NCBI GenBank assembly: GCA_025362915.1
Contig: JANYEU010000385.1
Coordinates: 1 to 5,695, forward strand
Origin: Chitinophagaceae bacterium
Lineage (GTDB): Bacteria > Bacteroidota > Bacteroidia > Chitinophagales > Chitinophagaceae
Direction of reading: 5' to 3'
Length of the DNA: 5,695 nucleotides
Within the stretch, counting starts at the first letter, position 1; each line of letters starts with the position of its first letter. A program made the position numbers and the translations under genes. Positions 5,221 through 5,695 of the stretch are shown here, one piece after another. The notes beneath the pieces are model-generated. The model worked only from the letters and a program-made list of their open reading frames with translations. It was not told the origin of the DNA and searched no databases.

Positions 5221-5695
5221 TTAGGCTGGTCAATGACTAGTGAAGGCTTAACAGAACTTTTCGCTCCTTACGGCGAAGTTACAAGTGCAAAAGTTGTTAC
5301 TGATAAATTCAGTGGCGGTCGCAGTAAGGGATTTGGATTTGTAGAAATGGCTGAAGATGAAGGTGGCAAAGCTGCAATTGCCGCTTTGAACGATCTTGAT
5401 ATCGATGGTCGTAGAATTGTAGTAAACGAATCTACTCCTAAGCCAGAAGGCGAAAGAAGAGAAGGCGGCTACAGGAAGCCAGGCGGCGGCGGTGGATACG
5501 GCGGCGATAGAAATAGCGGCGGCGGTGGCGGATACCGTGGTGGTGGCGATAGAAACAGCGGCGGCGGCGGCGGTGGATACCGTGGCGGCGGCGGTGGTGG
5601 CGATAGAAGCGGCGGCGGCGGATATGGCGGTGGCGGTGATAGAAGCGGTGGCGGTGATAGAAGCGGTGGCGGTGATAGAAGCGGTGGCGGTGGAT
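5200..5695 (+). CDS. RRM RNA-binding protein with Arg/Gly-rich tail (3' end outside window)
   Basis: The 165 codons in the window begin with a single RNA recognition motif. RNP2 is IYVGNL (residues 3-8) and RNP1 is KGFGFVEM (43-50); Y4, F45 and F47 are the aromatic residues expected to stack on RNA bases. The domain ends near residue 78. From about residue 83 the chain becomes a low-complexity tail of Gly with Tyr, Arg, Asp and Ser (GGYRGGG and DRSGGG units), likely disordered and able to bind RNA without sequence preference. This architecture is known from cyanobacterial Rbp proteins, plant glycine-rich proteins and short RRM proteins of Bacteroidota, some of which act as post-transcriptional regulators. 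The ATG at 5200 is the only start that includes RNP2. It has no Shine-Dalgarno sequence but an A-rich stretch (5189-5198). The stop codon is beyond the window, so the full length is unknown. Glycine codons are GGC and GGT almost throughout the tail. Confidence 0.93.
   Translation, partial: MNIYVGNLGWSMTSEGLTELFAPYGEVTSAKVVTDKFSGGRSKGFGFVEMAEDEGGKAAIAALNDLDIDGRRIVVNESTPKPEGERREGGYRKPGGGGGYGGDRNSGGGGGYRGGGDRNSGGGGGGYRGGGGGGDRSGGGGYGGGGDRSGGGDRSGGGDRSGGGG
5638..5691 (+). repeat. Three perfect 18-bp tandem repeats in the RRM tail
   Basis: GATAGAAGCGGTGGCGGT occurs three times in a row (5638, 5656, 5674) without a single difference, encoding DRSGGG three times. Earlier, less regular versions (GATAGAAAC/AGC plus a Gly run) lie at about 5507, 5549 and 5602. 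Identity at synonymous positions suggests recent expansion by slippage. The array may continue past the window edge. Confidence 0.9.

Overview
The window looks like an AT-rich chromosomal segment of a Bacteroidota bacterium. A Chitinophagaceae or other Sphingobacteriia-type member is my guess. Reasons: start codons without Shine-Dalgarno sequences but with A/T-rich upstream stretches, promoter-like sequences near the TAnnTTTG type of this phylum, a secreted M1 aminopeptidase of a style common in the phylum, and a short RRM protein with a glycine-rich tail. No plasmid, phage, transposase, tRNA or rRNA signature is visible.

Layout. Positions 1-320 hold no gene; they contain two hairpins, one that could end a + strand transcript arriving from the left and one that could end the aminopeptidase transcript. 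Positions 321-2804 (minus) encode an 827-residue secreted zinc aminopeptidase, with a candidate promoter just upstream. Positions 3018-3040 carry a short interspersed-repeat-like sequence. Positions 3086-3292 (minus) encode a small two-helix membrane protein of unknown function. Positions 3599-3934 (+) are an odd 111-codon ORF made mostly of a 21-bp periodic array whose orientation flips in the middle. Positions 3954-4014 hold hairpins that compete for the same strand. Positions 4215-4793 (+) encode a nitroreductase-family flavoprotein whose last codons form one arm of a long hairpin. Positions 5200 to the window end (+) encode an RRM RNA-binding protein with an Arg/Gly-rich tail, cut by the window edge.

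The genes do not form an obvious operon. They are separated by gaps of 250 bases or more, lie on both strands, and have unrelated roles: peptide degradation outside the cytoplasm, flavin redox chemistry, and RNA binding. I see no defence system or biosynthetic cluster.

Two observations stand out. First, the 21-bp array at 3675-3890 keeps an exact 21-base step on both sides of an inversion, builds a 44-bp near-perfect inverted repeat, and stays open as 7-codon units. Second, the leader of the RRM gene contains two end-to-end mini-ORFs, and the junction between them is perfectly complementary over 10 bases (16 with G-U pairs) to the first codons of the RRM gene. That suggests a translation-controlled RNA switch. 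Both are inferences from sequence alone.
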